Positions 62,383 to 64,000 of a stretch of 64,000 nt of DNA are shown here, one piece after another. This DNA comes from Ceratopteris richardii (taxonomy: Eukaryota > Streptophyta > Polypodiopsida > Polypodiales > Pteridaceae): NCBI GenBank assembly GCA_020310875.1, contig CM035444.1, forward strand, positions 20,756,199-20,820,198, written 5' to 3'. The notes beneath the pieces were generated by a model that ran no database searches, was not told the origin of the DNA, and saw only the letters and a list, made by a program, of their open reading frames with translations. Position numbers and translations under genes: made by a program. The first letter of the stretch is position 1, and every line of letters begins with the position of its first letter.

Positions 62383-64000
62383 TGGATTCAAGACCTTTTT
62401 CACCACTTACGGATGATATGCACATGTCTTATCACCCTTTAGATGACATAGAGACCATGAGTGCTAGGATCTCATAGCTAGAGAGCACACTTCATGACAT
62501 CTTAGAGCATGTATGTAGCTCCAAGAAAGAAGAAGTAGTGCTAGAGAAAGACCTTCCAGGAATGGAGTTAGATGCTCTATGTGAGCAACAAACCCCAGAA
62601 GTTCCTAGTGAGACTGTTCTAGTAAGAGAAGCCGAATGGAAGCTTAAGGATGTTCAGCCACCAAGATATCATGGCTCTAGTAGCACACAGACTTCTGATG
62701 ATTATTGAGTAGTGGCTCAACAAGTGGGAGTAGTGCTTCCATCTATGTCATATCATATACAATAGGCATAAAACTCAGTAAGTGACTTACAACCTCAAGG
62801 ACGTTGCCCATAAGTGGTGGCATAAGTTTGAGCAAGACAAGAAAGAGCCCACTACATGGGAACAATTTAAAGTCCTATTCTATAACAATTTTGGACCACC
62901 TAACAAGAGTTCTAGAGCATTAGAAACTTGATTTTTCATTAGTTAGAAGAACTAAACCGTTCAGGACTATGTGGATAAGTATAGGGAGGTACTTCTTGAA
63001 GTACCTAACTCCATCCCAGAGTTTCTCCAAGTTTAGAAGTTCATCTTGGGACTTAGAGAAACTACCCAACCTCTAGCTAAAAAGAAGAGGTGTCACTATT
63101 TGGCACACAACACAAAGATGGCTCTAGTTTATGAGGACAGCCACAGAGGCATAGGCTTCTAGGGCTAGACATCCTCATGGACTAAGATGAGTCGGCCCTT
63201 TTTCACTTCCACTCCTATCTTGACTAGTGCACAACCTCACAAAGAGGCTAAGAAGGTAGACGTGATCGAGAAAATTTCATGAGGAAAGAGAAAGGTGTTT
63301 GCTCTAGCTGAGAAGGCTTATAACAAGTCCATCCTTACCCCTCTATAGAAAGAGAAGGCAATGAATGAAGGATTATGCTATGGATGCTTAGGACAACACC
63401 ACTTTAAGGATTATCCTAAGAAGAAAAAGATAGCAAGGACCCTATTCAGAAATCCTACACAGGTAGGGAGTGATGATTTTGCCAATTCCCCATCTTAGAT
63501 GTCATCTCCTATAGTGGTCGTGATGGCACGAAGAAGGTTCCTTCTATGCCAAATATTGTGCTTTCTCCAGTGGCACAAAAAGGATACACATTCCCAGATA
63601 GATAACTCATTGTTATGAGAGGGTTCATGGTAGAAAAGCTTGTCAAGGTCCCCTTTGACACAGGGTCTACACATGATGTCATTAGTTCCTAACTAGTTAG
63701 AAGGTTACACTTAGACACTATGCAATTAGAGTATGCCTACATAGTGGAGTTAGTCGATGGCAAGGGTACTGAGACATGGGACTAACAAGTAATAGATCTA
63801 CCCATCCAAATCTAGTCCTACAAGGATTGATTGCATTTTGAGATAGCATGATTGGTCCATTTTGATGTAGTCCTAAGTAAAAAGTGTGATGCTAGGAAAT
63901 GACCAGTCGTAGATTTTGCTTCACATGTTTGTCAGTTTGAGCATGAGGGGAGGCAAATAGTATTCATGGAGAGTCAGATCTCCAAGAGACACAATTGTTG
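62383..64000 (+). pseudogene. GyG gag and protease (runs off the window)
   Basis: Starts MDSRPFSPLTDDMHMSYHPL at 62383, followed by stops. Capsid-type codons continue in alternating frames: LKDVAHKWWHKFEQDKKEPT and EQFKVLFYNNFGPP (about 62790-62900), then VQDYVDKYREVLLEVPNSIP and FILGLRETTQPLAKKKR (about 62960-63090), a Retrotrans_gag-like pattern. The knuckle CYGCLGQHHFKDY (about 63376-63412) has Tyr for its last Cys. The protease active site VPFDTGSTHDVIS lies at about 63651-63690. It is heavily interrupted and its 3' end is outside the window. Confidence 0.83.

Overview
The window looks like a stretch of heterochromatin-like repeat sequence from a land plant with a large, repeat-rich genome. 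Almost everything recognisable is Copia (Ty1-type) or Gypsy (Ty3-type) LTR retrotransposon, on both strands. Primer-binding sites are of the plant initiator-Met tRNA type (Copia) and plant Asp tRNA type (one Gypsy group). I see no intact cellular gene and no rRNA, tRNA or CRISPR locus. Nothing in the sequence lets me name the species.

Labels used here are mine. Copia-1 copies: a 1016-2115 (-), b 4870-9996 (-, two LTRs and a target-site duplication), c 47559-49397 (+), d 51596-56546 (+, two LTRs). Copia-2 copies: a 36374-~41590 (-), b 44816-45828 (+), c ~57050-62096 (+). Copia-3 and Copia-4 are tail fragments at 49398-50386 and 50387-50878. Gypsy elements: GyA 10273-12416 plus 25503-~31605 (-); GyB 12417-25502 (-, two LTRs, inserted inside GyA); GyC, a retropepsin fragment split by Copia-1b; GyD 2130-2960 (-); GyE 31640-33060 (+); GyI 35110-36373 plus 41590-42140 (+, split by Copia-2a); GyJ 42453-44495 (-); GyM, LTR and leader pieces between 42141 and 47558 (-); GyG 34446-34634 and 62383-64000 (+).

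Layout. 1-4.9 kb holds old Copia and Gypsy fragments. 4.9-10 kb is Copia-1b, sitting inside a retropepsin domain. 10-31.6 kb is GyA, split within its RT/RNase H region by the 13-kb GyB; removing GyB and one copy of its 5-bp duplication restores a collinear target. 31.6-36.4 kb is a mosaic of plus-strand Gypsy pieces. 36.4-41.6 kb is Copia-2a. 42-51.6 kb is a dense mosaic that includes a palindromic minisatellite. 51.6-56.5 kb is Copia-1d, 57-62.1 kb Copia-2c, and the window ends inside a Gypsy gag-protease.

The most unusual object is GyB. Its pol stops at the start of the integrase, and about 3.56 kb of other same-strand coding sequence lies between that point and the 3' LTR. It reads as one decayed frame of roughly 1,190 codons: a helical N-terminal part, a coiled-coil centre and a C-terminal part with a strongly basic tail. 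I do not recognise this protein. A second theme is that the leaders of GyB and GyM both carry tandem repeats built on a TATCGCGA/TATCGTGA core at a similar distance from their Asp-type primer-binding sites.
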